Source: Rhodospirillaceae bacterium (GTDB lineage Bacteria; Pseudomonadota; Alphaproteobacteria; UBA8366; Aestuariispiraceae). Taken from it: a DNA stretch of 64,000 bases. Made by a program: the position numbers and the translations under genes. The DNA lies in NCBI GenBank assembly GCA_002709955.1, contig PAQY01000007.1, forward strand, positions 1 to 64,000, written 5' to 3'. Of the stretch, positions 35,766-44,982 are shown piece by piece. Each line of letters begins with the position of its first letter. The stretch's first letter is position 1. The notes under the pieces are model-generated. The model was not told the origin of the DNA, searched no databases, and worked only from the letters and a program-made list of their open reading frames with translations.

Positions 35766-36998
35766 ATGTTTAACCGATTCGTCTTTTTCTTATCACCGCG
35801 TGTTGTTGATATGGACAGTTACTTGCCGCTTGGCATGGAGCTAAAGCGTCATATCCCAAGTGCTGATATACGTTTTATCACATTTGGGTCTCAAAACTTT
35901 GAATTCATCAAGAAAAATACCACCCTGATGAAAGGGATAGAGCAGGCTGGAACACTGCACTATCTTGGATCGAGTGGAGGTGTGGTATCACGAGCTCTTC
36001 GGCGGATAAGTGCGTTTCTTTCTATTTCAGCGTTAATCTTGCGGGGGAATGTCGTATTATTTCATGGACGACAATTTACCAGTTTTCCCTATAATATCTG
36101 GTATCTTCTGGCTCGACTTACTGGTTCACGTGGTATTGTTCTCGCGCGAGTACGACTAACAGATAGCGGGTTGCATGAGCGCTACAAGGAACGCTTTGCA
36201 TCCTTGTCTCGTGGGCGGAAAAGCATAATTGCCAGGGTATTTGGGCGCGATGCTGATGGTTTGATCCACTATCACGAGCGGCAATCGCTGTACCTCCAAA
36301 GTCTTTACCGCTACGGCGATATTGGAACTGTTCCGACATTATGCATGGGCATGCCAAATATGTACCCCGCGTGGCGCGATCTGGTTAAACAAGAAGCGCG
36401 TTCACTTGCTCACAAATTACGGGTGGATGGCGTATCGGGCGGTCTTATCTATGCGGTTATAGCGACAAAGAGCTTTTCTTCTACAGCGCTGCGTACGCTG
36501 TCGTCAGTAGATGAAACCTTCGTTCAGCTTTTGGACTGTCTTGAGAGGCTTAGACCTGACGCGACAATTCTTATCAGGTTGCATCCGCTGGCATTGGGTG
36601 AGCGGTATATTGCTGATGCGCTCGCGACTCGGGATGCAAACAGGATTCAGATTACCTTCGCTCATCCCGAAGTATTGGCATTAGTTTGTAGCCGTTTGTT
36701 CATCAATGCGCCAACGAATGTTTGTTACACAACGGTTGAGGCGAAGTTTATTGATGTAAGTGATTACACGCCGGAAGATATAGTCCTTCGAAACAGCCGC
36801 AGTTTTGCCGATGGTCACAATGTTTTATGGGTAGACCCACGCAGCACTTACTTTAATGAAGCTATGGATGTTGCTCTTCAAGATGAAATTTGGACGACCA
36901 ATCCAGAATTAGACTCTGTTAGTAAAGTGCTTTACGGCGAACCTCCGGTTCGTTTAGGAAATTTGCTTGAATGGATCAAAGCGACAAGCCTTTCTTGA
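35766..36998 (+). CDS. Uncharacterised protein, possible GT-B glycosyltransferase
   Basis: A 410-residue soluble protein. The N-terminal part (FVFFLSPRVVDMDSYLPLG...VVLFHGRQFTSFPYN) looks like the acceptor domain of a GT-B fold. The C-terminal half has ILIRLHPLALGERY near residue 275 and a later Cys/Asn-rich TNVCYTTVEAKF, similar in placement to the KPHP...E signatures of CDP-glycerol- or capsule-type transferases. The match is weak and no family name can be given with confidence. The ATG at 35766 is used; GTG codons at 35718-35723 would add about 15 residues. The neighbouring genes suggest a role in glycan assembly. Confidence 0.55.
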   Translation: MFNRFVFFLSPRVVDMDSYLPLGMELKRHIPSADIRFITFGSQNFEFIKKNTTLMKGIEQAGTLHYLGSSGGVVSRALRRISAFLSISALILRGNVVLFHGRQFTSFPYNIWYLLARLTGSRGIVLARVRLTDSGLHERYKERFASLSRGRKSIIARVFGRDADGLIHYHERQSLYLQSLYRYGDIGTVPTLCMGMPNMYPAWRDLVKQEARSLAHKLRVDGVSGGLIYAVIATKSFSSTALRTLSSVDETFVQLLDCLERLRPDATILIRLHPLALGERYIADALATRDANRIQITFAHPEVLALVCSRLFINAPTNVCYTTVEAKFIDVSDYTPEDIVLRNSRSFADGHNVLWVDPRSTYFNEAMDVALQDEIWTTNPELDSVSKVLYGEPPVRLGNLLEWIKATSLS

Positions 36999-37073
36999 TT
37001 TTGTCTTAAAAGCAGTCAATGTCAGGCTCTCAATACACTAACTTGATGCTGTTTGCTGTAAGGAATAAACAGA

Positions 37074-38114
37074 ATGATCTCACTGAAAGATATACGTAAT
37101 GAACTGGACGCATTGTCTGCGAATGTTGCGGGACACTCCACGCTTTCACGTTTGTTGATAGGATACGCTGTTTGGCAGATGTTCGATAAGCTACGTTCGT
37201 CCGACGGTCCCTTTGACCGTGCTGGGTTTATGGCATTCATTCGTGACGCTGCAGTTTGGTCAGATTTGACCCGTGGTGCTGATGGATCGCCAGTTATGGC
37301 GGCGGATTCGATGCAAGACACTGCAGCAGTCGAAGCCTATACGGGTAGTTTGTATTCGCAATGCTGGGTGCCTTACAGTGATGATGGTTTTATGCATACG
37401 GTTTCAATGCTTGAGGGGCGTCTTCGAAACAACGGGATTGGCCCAGAACTTTTTGAAGGGTACAAATGTATAGATATGGGGTGCGGAGGGGGGCGTTTCT
37501 CTATCGCCATGCATCTTCTCGGAGCGAAGCATGTAACCGGCATTGATATAGGAATTGAGGCAATTAACGACGCAAAGCGTCGGCGAGAGGCACATGGAAT
37601 TTCGCCAGACAAGGTTCATTTTGAGAACCAGTCGTTGTTAAGCTTACCAGAGACTTGGGCTAATCAATTTGATAGAGTTCTGTCTAGTGGCGTCTTGCAT
37701 CATACAGTGAATCCAGAATTGGCTCTTCAGGAAGCATACCGCATCCTGAAGCCGGGCGGAATCGCATTTATTTATGTTTATGGTGCCGGTGGACTTCATT
37801 GGGAAATGGTCGATTGGGTTCGTGCTTTAGTGCATGATTGCCCCGAACAATTCGCACGTCAAACCTTGCGCTTGCTTGATGCGCCAGTAGGTAAGGTTTT
37901 CCATATTATGGATCATTGGTTTGTTCCAAATTATGAAACTCTTACAGCCACCGAGTTTGAAGCGAGGTGCAAGGCGACTGGATTTACTGTAGAGCAGAGA
38001 TTATTCCGTGGGCTATACTTGTACGAATCTAGCGAAAGACTTTACCAATATCCAGAAGATGCTGATCTTATGGGAGAAGGTGATTTGCGCTATCTTTTAG
38101 GAAAAAAGAGTTAA
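37074..38114 (+). CDS. Class I SAM-dependent methyltransferase
   Basis: A 346-residue methyltransferase with a 120-residue N-terminal extension. The SAM motif I is KCIDMGCGGGRFSIAMHLLG near residue 130, then GIDIGIEAI as motif II. VLSSGVLHHTVNPELALQEAYRILKPGG corresponds to the usual methyltransferase type-11 middle part. The ATG at 37074 has AAGGA at 37060-37064. It probably modifies a sugar or a carrier-linked intermediate of the glycan. A 2OG-Fe(II) oxygenase follows after 42 nt. Confidence 0.85.
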   Translation: MISLKDIRNELDALSANVAGHSTLSRLLIGYAVWQMFDKLRSSDGPFDRAGFMAFIRDAAVWSDLTRGADGSPVMAADSMQDTAAVEAYTGSLYSQCWVPYSDDGFMHTVSMLEGRLRNNGIGPELFEGYKCIDMGCGGGRFSIAMHLLGAKHVTGIDIGIEAINDAKRRREAHGISPDKVHFENQSLLSLPETWANQFDRVLSSGVLHHTVNPELALQEAYRILKPGGIAFIYVYGAGGLHWEMVDWVRALVHDCPEQFARQTLRLLDAPVGKVFHIMDHWFVPNYETLTATEFEARCKATGFTVEQRLFRGLYLYESSERLYQYPEDADLMGEGDLRYLLGKKS

Positions 38115-38156
38115 TCTCAAATATTTCATTATGGCTGAATAGCAGAAAGATGCCCT

Positions 38157-39125
38157 ATGACTTGGTCCATCAATGATGTTTTGCTGTCGAAAAAAGAGCT
38201 GAAGTTAAATTTAGAACCCTTTCCATTCTTTCAGATAGATAATTTTTTGCCGCAGGATTTGTATCAGGCGATCGCAACGAATTGGCCAGAAAAAACATTC
38301 ATTGATCAGCAGCTCGCAGAAGGAAAGCTTAATATCGATTTGACAGTGGAAACTGCTAAGAACCTGAACCCCGCCTTTGAGTTTTTGTTCGAATGTGTAT
38401 CAAGTCAACAGTTTGTGGATGATTACTTTGAAGTTTTGAAGCAGGGCTTTGAAAAGGCTTGCGCACCGTTCCCAATTTCCGGGTTTTCAATAGGAGAAAC
38501 GGTGTCCAGCGGGATTGCCTGTAGGCGAGTCGAGATAAACAGCCAACTGTCGCGCCTCGAAGATAGCGCATTCCTATCGCCGCATACCGATAAGTATTCG
38601 AAGTTTTTAAGCTTACTTCTTTACATTCCTGAACCGAATTGGCGTGAGGAATATGGTGGGCAAACCGTACTCTACCAAGCGAACAAGGCAAAACATAATA
38701 AAAACTGGAGTAACTTTCATCTTCCATTTGAGGATGTAACAGAGGTTCATAGGAGTATGTTTAAGGCGAACACGCTGTTTGGCTTTATCAAGACCAAGAA
38801 TTCATGGCACGGCGTGTCGCCAGTTTCAGTTCCTTCTGGAATTGGCCGACACTCAATTAATTTTAACTATCAGACGCCGGCACGCACCCAAAAATCCTTC
38901 GTATATCGGGCACTTGAGGCATTTCATCGTCGGCGTGAAAGCCGCTTTTTCCATGATGCCCCGGACATGAAAAGTGAAAACAGGAAAATGCGCGATCAAC
39001 GGATTTTAGAAATGGCCAGGGAAGGATATCCAATTGACCAACTCGCTTACCGGTTCTCAATGAAACCTGAGGCAATCGAAATATTGATTTCAGATGCTAA
39101 GAACAAGCGCCATAACAACGAATAA
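38157..39125 (+). CDS. 2-oxoglutarate/Fe(II)-dependent oxygenase family protein
   Basis: A 322-residue protein with the facial triad of 2OG-Fe(II) oxygenases: His143 and Asp145 in SPHTDKYSKF, His218 in NSWHGVSPV, and the 2OG-binding Arg231 in GIGRHSINFNY. Such enzymes hydroxylate or desaturate unactivated carbons; in glycan clusters related proteins are found beside methyltransferases. The C-terminal 60 residues are charged and helical. Followed after 22 nt by a methyltransferase gene. The substrate is unknown. Confidence 0.8.
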   Translation: MTWSINDVLLSKKELKLNLEPFPFFQIDNFLPQDLYQAIATNWPEKTFIDQQLAEGKLNIDLTVETAKNLNPAFEFLFECVSSQQFVDDYFEVLKQGFEKACAPFPISGFSIGETVSSGIACRRVEINSQLSRLEDSAFLSPHTDKYSKFLSLLLYIPEPNWREEYGGQTVLYQANKAKHNKNWSNFHLPFEDVTEVHRSMFKANTLFGFIKTKNSWHGVSPVSVPSGIGRHSINFNYQTPARTQKSFVYRALEAFHRRRESRFFHDAPDMKSENRKMRDQRILEMAREGYPIDQLAYRFSMKPEAIEILISDAKNKRHNNE

Positions 39126-39147
39126 GACAGGAACGGAGCTCGTTCGC

Positions 39148-39981
39148 ATGAGATTATTGCCAGCAAGCCAAGAGTTTGCCGTAACGGACGGTCCAGGAAA
39201 ACTTCAGGCTGCCTTGATGCGTCGACTGGTCCTTCCAATGAAACGGTATCTTCTGTCGAGTGAGATCGCGCACGCTAAGCATGAAGTGACGGTGGTAAAT
39301 GATCCATTTTTTGATAAGCTGGGTGTCTCGCAGTCAGCTGCCTGGGCACTGGTCGCAGATATTCTAGCGCCTTTGGGTCGCGCGGTTGATCCGAAGATCA
39401 TGAGTATTCAGTATGCTTGCTTTGCGGCGCTGAAGTTGTCTGGATTTAAGCCAAAGGCTGTGCTTGAGTTAGGAACCGCAGTTGCAGATACCACACAATT
39501 TTTATCAAGACTGTTTTCCGATTCGGAAATTGTGACGGTTGATTTGCCGTTGGACGATCCGATCTATCAAATGGCGCTTGCTCCTGCTGAGACGGCACAT
39601 GAGCGGCGAAAGCAGGAAAATCTTAATCAGCCAAACATAAATGCGATGCGCATGAACTCGCTGCATATTCTGAGTGCAGAGTTGCCGAAATTTGATCTAA
39701 TCTGGATAGATGCCTCTCATCGCTATCCTGAAATTGCATGGGATCACTTTTATGCTTTTCATACCGTCCAGCCGGGTGGTTGGGTGTTTTCTGATGACGT
39801 TCAACCGATGTTGAAGTCCGGGCGCAGGATCAAAACAGCCTCTCATGCGGAAGAGGTTCTTGCTTATCTCAATGACCGTTTTCCTGGTACGATTGATTTA
39901 CTTTTAAAGCGACAGGATGCGGAGAAATATGTATTGGCACCAAAATACATTGCCGCCTACCAGAAGCCCAAAGAAAAGTGA
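39148..39981 (+). CDS. Class I SAM-dependent methyltransferase (Methyltransf_24-like)
   Basis: A 277-residue protein. The motif AVLELGTAVADTTQFLSRL near residue 108 is a modified SAM-binding loop. FDLIWIDASHRYPEIAWDHFYAFHTVQPGGWVF is the D-x-S-H pattern typical of Methyltransf_24 proteins such as cephalosporin hydroxylase-like and sugar methyltransferases. The ATG at 39148 was chosen (GGAG upstream); an in-frame start at 39094 would overlap the oxygenase gene. The acceptor is not known. Confidence 0.72.
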   Translation: MRLLPASQEFAVTDGPGKLQAALMRRLVLPMKRYLLSSEIAHAKHEVTVVNDPFFDKLGVSQSAAWALVADILAPLGRAVDPKIMSIQYACFAALKLSGFKPKAVLELGTAVADTTQFLSRLFSDSEIVTVDLPLDDPIYQMALAPAETAHERRKQENLNQPNINAMRMNSLHILSAELPKFDLIWIDASHRYPEIAWDHFYAFHTVQPGGWVFSDDVQPMLKSGRRIKTASHAEEVLAYLNDRFPGTIDLLLKRQDAEKYVLAPKYIAAYQKPKEK

Positions 39982-40019
39982 ATAGGTTGATTATAGAATA
40001 ATTTTTAGAACCCTTATCC

Positions 40020-41231
40020 ATGGATAATTTTTTGATGACCTCATCAGCTTACGCAACCTTAGACGCGGATGTTGCACATACTGTGGAAGTGCTCAAGATC
40101 GCACTTGCAGACTATAATGGATCCCACAAAAGTAAACATTGGGATGTCTTTCCAGAGAATTATGTAGAACGAATTTCAGATCCTTCTGTGTGGGAAGATT
40201 TTCGCTACAATAACTTGACGGCTGGATTTGACGTTGGTTGGTCGGATCCGAGCAAGAGTGGGAAGCCAGCGGTCATTGACGATCATTCTGAGCCTCGCGC
40301 GCAGCCAATCCTGCGGCGGTATCGTTCGTTGCTTTCCATAACTGGTCCAGAGTTCATTAGCGAATTTGTCGAAGCAGAGATCGGCAACCCGGAAAGACTT
40401 TACCTTGATGGCGTTGCTCTGAACACGACTGACCTTCGTTTACTCCATGATGCGTGGGATATATCGCAATGGTTTGTTGATCGAAATGCACCCAAACGTA
40501 GCGTTGAGATTGGTGGCGGTTTCGGTGGTTTAACTGGCAAAATCCGGAGTCTTTATCCAGATTGCCAATGCATAATTTTGGATTTGCCTGAAGTGAATGC
40601 TGTGCAGTCAATTTACTATAGAATGCGGTTCCCAAACATTCGTTTGCTGGATTATGCGGCTTTTAAAGAACGAGGACCTGAGTGTCTTCTAAACACTGAT
40701 TGGGATATTGCTCTGTTGCCAGGATGGTGCGCCGTTGATGTCGCAGACCAGTCCATTGATTTGATCGTAAATACCCGCTCATTTATGGAAATGACAAATG
40801 ATACTGTGGCATTTTACTTCCGTGAATTGCAGCGATTTTCTCGAGTATCTGGGTTTTTCTATTGTGTGAACCGGTACTGGAAGGCAACTGCTGGAGAGCC
40901 TGTGTTATTGAAGCGTTTCCCTTTCGATGCACGATGGGTATTCTCTCTGAGCGCTATGGCTTGGGATCAGGATTGGTTACATCGTTTGGGAGCGGTTAGG
41001 CTCGATTTTGACTCAGCAATTTCCCCTAAGGAACAAATCCGCAATTTGCCGCCGTCGAGCCTACGTGATACATGGGATAACTTGAAATTTTTTTTTCGGG
41101 GCATTATCCGCCTTACATTGGGTGGGCATCGAAATATAGAGCCGGGTCTGAACCGTTACCTGTTTTTGACGCGGAGATATTTGGAACGGTTGGCTGTAAG
41201 CGTTATAAAGCGGTTAATCGGTCGCTCCTAG
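40020..41231 (+). CDS. Putative sugar O-methyltransferase (NanM type)
   Basis: A 403-residue protein resembling the putative sugar O-methyltransferase family often found in polysaccharide loci. The central part has SVEIGGGFGGLTGKI as the SAM loop near residue 162 and then IILDLPEVNAVQSIYY. IDLIVNTRSFMEMTNDTVAFYF is the acceptor-side signature. The N-terminal 150 residues form the extra helical domain of this family. It is the last gene before a 421-nt gap, so probably the end of the first sub-operon. Confidence 0.8.
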   Translation: MDNFLMTSSAYATLDADVAHTVEVLKIALADYNGSHKSKHWDVFPENYVERISDPSVWEDFRYNNLTAGFDVGWSDPSKSGKPAVIDDHSEPRAQPILRRYRSLLSITGPEFISEFVEAEIGNPERLYLDGVALNTTDLRLLHDAWDISQWFVDRNAPKRSVEIGGGFGGLTGKIRSLYPDCQCIILDLPEVNAVQSIYYRMRFPNIRLLDYAAFKERGPECLLNTDWDIALLPGWCAVDVADQSIDLIVNTRSFMEMTNDTVAFYFRELQRFSRVSGFFYCVNRYWKATAGEPVLLKRFPFDARWVFSLSAMAWDQDWLHRLGAVRLDFDSAISPKEQIRNLPPSSLRDTWDNLKFFFRGIIRLTLGGHRNIEPGLNRYLFLTRRYLERLAVSVIKRLIGRS

Positions 41232-41652
41232 TGTCGAGATTAACTGGCTTTATCCAAAGAGTGAGCTTTAAAATAATATGAAAATCTAGTGACGTTTTGG
41301 TTAGCCTTCGATAAGAAGGATCGGGAGATGTGGATCTTTCAATGAGGTGGGCCGTTTAGCAGTATTTGTTAGCAAGTTGCAGTGGGGATAATAGAAGGCT
41401 GACATGAATCGGGGAAACCTAGTCAAGAGATTCATTCGTTCATTTATTTTATTGGGTGAGAAAACACACAATTTTACATCCCAGCAGGTTCATTTGAAGT
41501 ATCTTGTGTTACAATGTCAGCAATGAAGACCTTAGTGTTGTTATCATTTAATAAAGTATCATCGAAGAAATATAGGTGTGGCTATTTTCACAATTCTCAA
41601 ACCATGAGAAAAAAGTATTTCTCACATCAATGTAGTTGAACGGGTGTAATCC
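41232..41652. other. AT-rich 421-nt gap with a possible 40-codon reading frame
   Basis: No clear terminator or known element is visible. A frame at 41404-41526 starts with ATG, has GAAGG at 41392-41396 at good distance, and would give a 40-residue basic peptide with a short hydrophobic patch (FIRSFILLG). It is too short to judge. The rest is AT-rich and probably holds the promoter of the downstream cytidylyltransferase gene. Confidence 0.4.
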
Positions 41653-42384
41653 ATGAAAACTATTTGCGTTATTCCAGCTAGGGGCGGATCGAAGGGCTTA
41701 CCGCGTAAGAATGTGAAACTTCTTGCTGGGCATCCGCTGATCGCTTATCCGATCGTAGCAGCATTGCAATCAGGCGTTTGCGATACCGTGTTCTTGAGCA
41801 CGGACGATGAAGAGATAGCTGAAGCAGGGAGCCGTTATGGGGCGACGGTGCCATTCCTGCGGCCGGCGGAATTGGCAGGGGATTTGACGACAACAGAAGC
41901 CACTCTGAAAAATGCATTAGAATCATATGAGGCCTATTCAGGTAAGTCTTTCGACTGTTGTGTATTTATAACTGCAACTGACATATTTCGCCAACCAACG
42001 TGGATCACGGACGCGGTACGGCGATTGCAGAATGACCTTTCGTTGGAAAGCGTTTTTGCGGGCTATGGAACGCATAAGAACTACTGGCATAGGAATGATC
42101 TGGGTGCCTATGAGCGTATTTTACCTTGGATGAGTACCTATTCTTCCCGGCAAATTCGCCAGACGATTTGGCGAGAAGATACCGGTCTTGCCTCTGCCAG
42201 CCGTGCTTCGTTGTGGAGGGAAGGGCGCAGAATTGGTGACAAGGTTGAAATTATCAGCAATGGATTAACCGAAACTGCCATCGACATACATGATGAATTT
42301 GATCTTTTTCTGGCGGAGAAAGCGATAGAATGGTTGCGCGTTCATGCTCCTAACCGGGCCCCAGTTTCTCCTTCTCCCCAATAA
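41653..42384 (+). CDS. Cytidylyltransferase family protein (CMP-ulosonic acid synthetase-like)
   Basis: A 243-residue nucleotidyltransferase of the CMP-N-acetylneuraminate synthetase group. The intact nucleotide loop IPARGGSKGLPRKN lies at residues 7-20, followed by STDDEEIAEAGSRYGATVPFLRP, and a later DIHDEFDLFLAEKAI block at the C-terminus. These enzymes activate 3-deoxy-2-ulosonic acids (sialic, legionaminic, pseudaminic, KDO-type) with CTP. The NeuA-like PseF protein at 59100 and the fused domain at 43570 are further family members in this window. The sugar activated here is unknown. Confidence 0.85.
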   Translation: MKTICVIPARGGSKGLPRKNVKLLAGHPLIAYPIVAALQSGVCDTVFLSTDDEEIAEAGSRYGATVPFLRPAELAGDLTTTEATLKNALESYEAYSGKSFDCCVFITATDIFRQPTWITDAVRRLQNDLSLESVFAGYGTHKNYWHRNDLGAYERILPWMSTYSSRQIRQTIWREDTGLASASRASLWREGRRIGDKVEIISNGLTETAIDIHDEFDLFLAEKAIEWLRVHAPNRAPVSPSPQ

Positions 42385-42478
42385 AAATTTATCTGATTAG
42401 ATTTAATATTTTGGTCTTAAAAGAGATAAACTGAAAAATAGGATCGATTATTTATGCTGTTGGAAGAGGTGTGTTGCG

Positions 42479-43294
42479 ATGTATGAAGAAAAACTTGAAT
42501 GGATTTTGAAGTTTCTGAATTGTTTTTTCCGAATTTTAGGTCGGAGACGTGGTGATACTATTCGCGCCTATCTCGCAGAACACTTTGCTCCAATCTACCG
42601 ACACTCATTGAGTGGTGGTGATAAGATTTTGTTTTTCGGTCAAGGATTAAAGCCACTGTATCGGGGGAGATCGCTTCTTACCAAGGAGCCAGAGACTATT
42701 GCTTGGATTGATGGGATGTCATCCGAAGAAGTGATTTGGGATGTTGGTGCTAATATTGGCGTCTATTCTTTATATGCCGCAAAAGTTAAGAAAATGAAAG
42801 TTATCGCTTTTGAACCTTCTGCGTCAAATTACGCTGTTCTTTGTCGTAATATAGAACTTAACAAACTTGATAATGAAATTACTGGTTTTTGCATGGCGCT
42901 CAGTGATTCGAATAAATTTGATCGATTGTATTTTCCAACAACAAATATTGGTGCTTCTGGAAATCAACAAGGAATTACAAAAAATATGTTTAATGAGGAT
43001 TTTACTCCAATGTTTTCCCAAGGGAGCTTAGGTATGACAATAGACTCACTAATCGAGAATTGGGGATTCATACCTCCAAATCATATCAAGATTGATGTTG
43101 ACGGCATTGAAGGGTTGATAATTGATGGCGCTGATAAAACTTTAAAGAGCTTGAAGACGAAATCTTTGCTTGTTGAAGTAGTTGAGTCGTCAAAATTGAA
43201 GCTAGATAATGTTAAAGAAAAACTTGAGTCTTATGGTTTTGTTGGGAAGCTTCATGGAAAGAATAATCATATATTTACAAGGGAATTTAAATGA
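42479..43294 (+). CDS. FkbM family methyltransferase, strongly AT-rich
   Basis: A 271-residue SAM-dependent methyltransferase. EVIWDVGANIGVYSLYAAK near residue 84 is the SAM loop, VIAFEPSASNYAVLCRNIELN follows, and HIKIDVDGIEGLIIDGADKTL is the FkbM hallmark. It is far more AT-rich than its neighbours (19 G+C in 60 counted at 42841-42900) and is rich in Lys, Asn and Ile. Together with AT-rich flanks this suggests recent acquisition from a low-GC donor. It is a separate family member from the FkbM protein at 33048. Confidence 0.85.
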   Translation: MYEEKLEWILKFLNCFFRILGRRRGDTIRAYLAEHFAPIYRHSLSGGDKILFFGQGLKPLYRGRSLLTKEPETIAWIDGMSSEEVIWDVGANIGVYSLYAAKVKKMKVIAFEPSASNYAVLCRNIELNKLDNEITGFCMALSDSNKFDRLYFPTTNIGASGNQQGITKNMFNEDFTPMFSQGSLGMTIDSLIENWGFIPPNHIKIDVDGIEGLIIDGADKTLKSLKTKSLLVEVVESSKLKLDNVKEKLESYGFVGKLHGKNNHIFTREFK

Positions 43295-43569
43295 AGTTTG
43301 AAAATTATTTTTTCCCATGTTTTTGGATTCAGGAGGGTATTTTTGTATTTTGTTGCTATAGAAAAAGTTAATATTTAAAAACTTAAAGTATTTCTATATT
43401 ATTTTTTTGCTGTATCAATTGTTTTGTAGAAATTAACTAAAAAATATTGTTTGAGTTGATGGGCAGGCATATTAATAAATTTGCCATGCAAGTCTTGTGT
43501 TCGAAAAAATGCGATTTGAACTGTTGGAAGTTTTCAAACGCATATTGATCAATATTGAAATGGTGCTCT

Positions 43570-44982
43570 ATGACTGACTATCCCTTAGTTTCCATCATTG
43601 TTCGGACAAAAAACGAAGAGCGGTGGATTGGTGCGTGTCTACGTGCAATTTGCAAACAGTCCTACACGAATTTTGAAATCATCCTAGTGGATAATGGGTC
43701 GACAGATCAGACAATTGCGAAGGCCATGCCCTACGGTGTCAAATTGGTGACGATTGATGTCTTTTTGCCAGGCAAGGCAATTAATGATGGAATTCGTGCA
43801 AGCCAAGGAGAAATATTAGTTTGCTTGTCCGGGCATTGCATTCCTGTCGATTCCACATGGCTTGAGAATTTAGTGAAAGAGCTAAAGGACCCCGCAGTGG
43901 CTGGGGTTTACGGACGGCAACAACCAATGTCTTTCTCCAGCCCCTTTGATAAACGTGATTTGATGTTGGTTTTTGGGTTAGATCGAAAAGTTCAATACCG
44001 CGACAGCTTTTTTCATAACGCCAATTCCGCCTTCCGACGCGACGTCTGGAATGCGTATCCATTCGATGAAGAAGTGACAAATATTGAAGACCGTGTATGG
44101 GGAAAAAAAGTTATCTCGGAAGGATATCAGATTGTCTATTCGCCGGATGCGTCAGTTTATCATTATCATGGCATTCATCAAGATCTGAACCGAGACCGTG
44201 CCGCCAAGGTGGTACGGATTATGGAGGAGATCGAAGGTGATTCACATATAGGACGTCATGATTTAACAGAGTTTGACGTGACTGCAATTATTCCAGTTAG
44301 GGGTCCATTGAATGGGCCGGGAACGCAGCGACTGTTGGATCATACTCTGTCGCATGCTTTGGGATGTCGTAATATTACCCGTGTTGTGGTTTCAACGGAT
44401 GATCCGGAAATTGCTGCTTTTGCTGAAGCGCGTGGTGCGCAGGCACCGTTCTTGCGCCCACCGGAACTAAGTGAAGGGTATGTTGACATCACTGAAGTTC
44501 TCCAGTTTTCGCTGGATAAGGTGGAAGATCATTTTGGAGTTTGCGATGCTGTTGTAGTAATGCTGACCACGCATCCTTTTCGTCCGCCGGGCATGATCGA
44601 CGCCATGATAGAGCGAATGATTGAGGAAGGTCTGGATACGGTCGTTGCAGTGCGTCCCGAAATGCGACAGCTATGGCTCCAAAAGGATGGTGAGATTGAG
44701 CCTGTTGGAGACATTCGCTTCATGCCTCGCCATATAAAAGAAAGTCACGCAATTCTTGGCCTTTTCGGTTTGGGCTGCGTCACACATCCAGTATTTATAC
44801 GCGAGACTAGCCCATTTGGACCGCGCCTTGGCGTATACGAGATTGACGATCCATTCGCGTCTGTTGAGATTCGTGATAGCAACTATGCAGAAGTGGTTTT
44901 GCAATTGCTGGATGATTGGCAGGCGATAAGAGAACGAGATCAGGGGGCTAATCCTGGTGTTTCGGACCTAAGAAAGGATTAA
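43570..44982 (+). CDS. Fusion of GT2 glycosyltransferase and cytidylyltransferase-like domain
   Basis: A 470-residue two-domain protein. Residues 1-225 are a GT2 transferase (SIIVRTKNEERWIGACL, VDNGSTD, GRQQPMS, then HNANSAFRRDVW and NIEDRVWGKKVISEGY). Residues about 235-460 resemble CMP-ulosonate synthetases (VTAIIPVRG, VVVSTDDPEIAAFAEARGAQAPFLRP, VVVMLTTHPFRPPGMIDAMI). In the second domain the nucleotide loop reads IPVRGPLNGPGTQRLL, so the Lys and Arg of the usual RxGSKxxPxKN are lost. It may be catalytically dead, act on another nucleotide, or be regulatory. The ATG at 43570 was chosen. It is the first gene of the tightly packed operon and shares a nucleotide with the next start. Confidence 0.8.
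   Translation: MTDYPLVSIIVRTKNEERWIGACLRAICKQSYTNFEIILVDNGSTDQTIAKAMPYGVKLVTIDVFLPGKAINDGIRASQGEILVCLSGHCIPVDSTWLENLVKELKDPAVAGVYGRQQPMSFSSPFDKRDLMLVFGLDRKVQYRDSFFHNANSAFRRDVWNAYPFDEEVTNIEDRVWGKKVISEGYQIVYSPDASVYHYHGIHQDLNRDRAAKVVRIMEEIEGDSHIGRHDLTEFDVTAIIPVRGPLNGPGTQRLLDHTLSHALGCRNITRVVVSTDDPEIAAFAEARGAQAPFLRPPELSEGYVDITEVLQFSLDKVEDHFGVCDAVVVMLTTHPFRPPGMIDAMIERMIEEGLDTVVAVRPEMRQLWLQKDGEIEPVGDIRFMPRHIKESHAILGLFGLGCVTHPVFIRETSPFGPRLGVYEIDDPFASVEIRDSNYAEVVLQLLDDWQAIRERDQGANPGVSDLRKD

Noticed and set aside
43295-43569. Short frames in the AT-rich 275-nt gap
   Set aside because: All are below 30 codons or lack ribosome-binding sites; the gap is better read as AT-rich spacer around the transferred methyltransferase gene.
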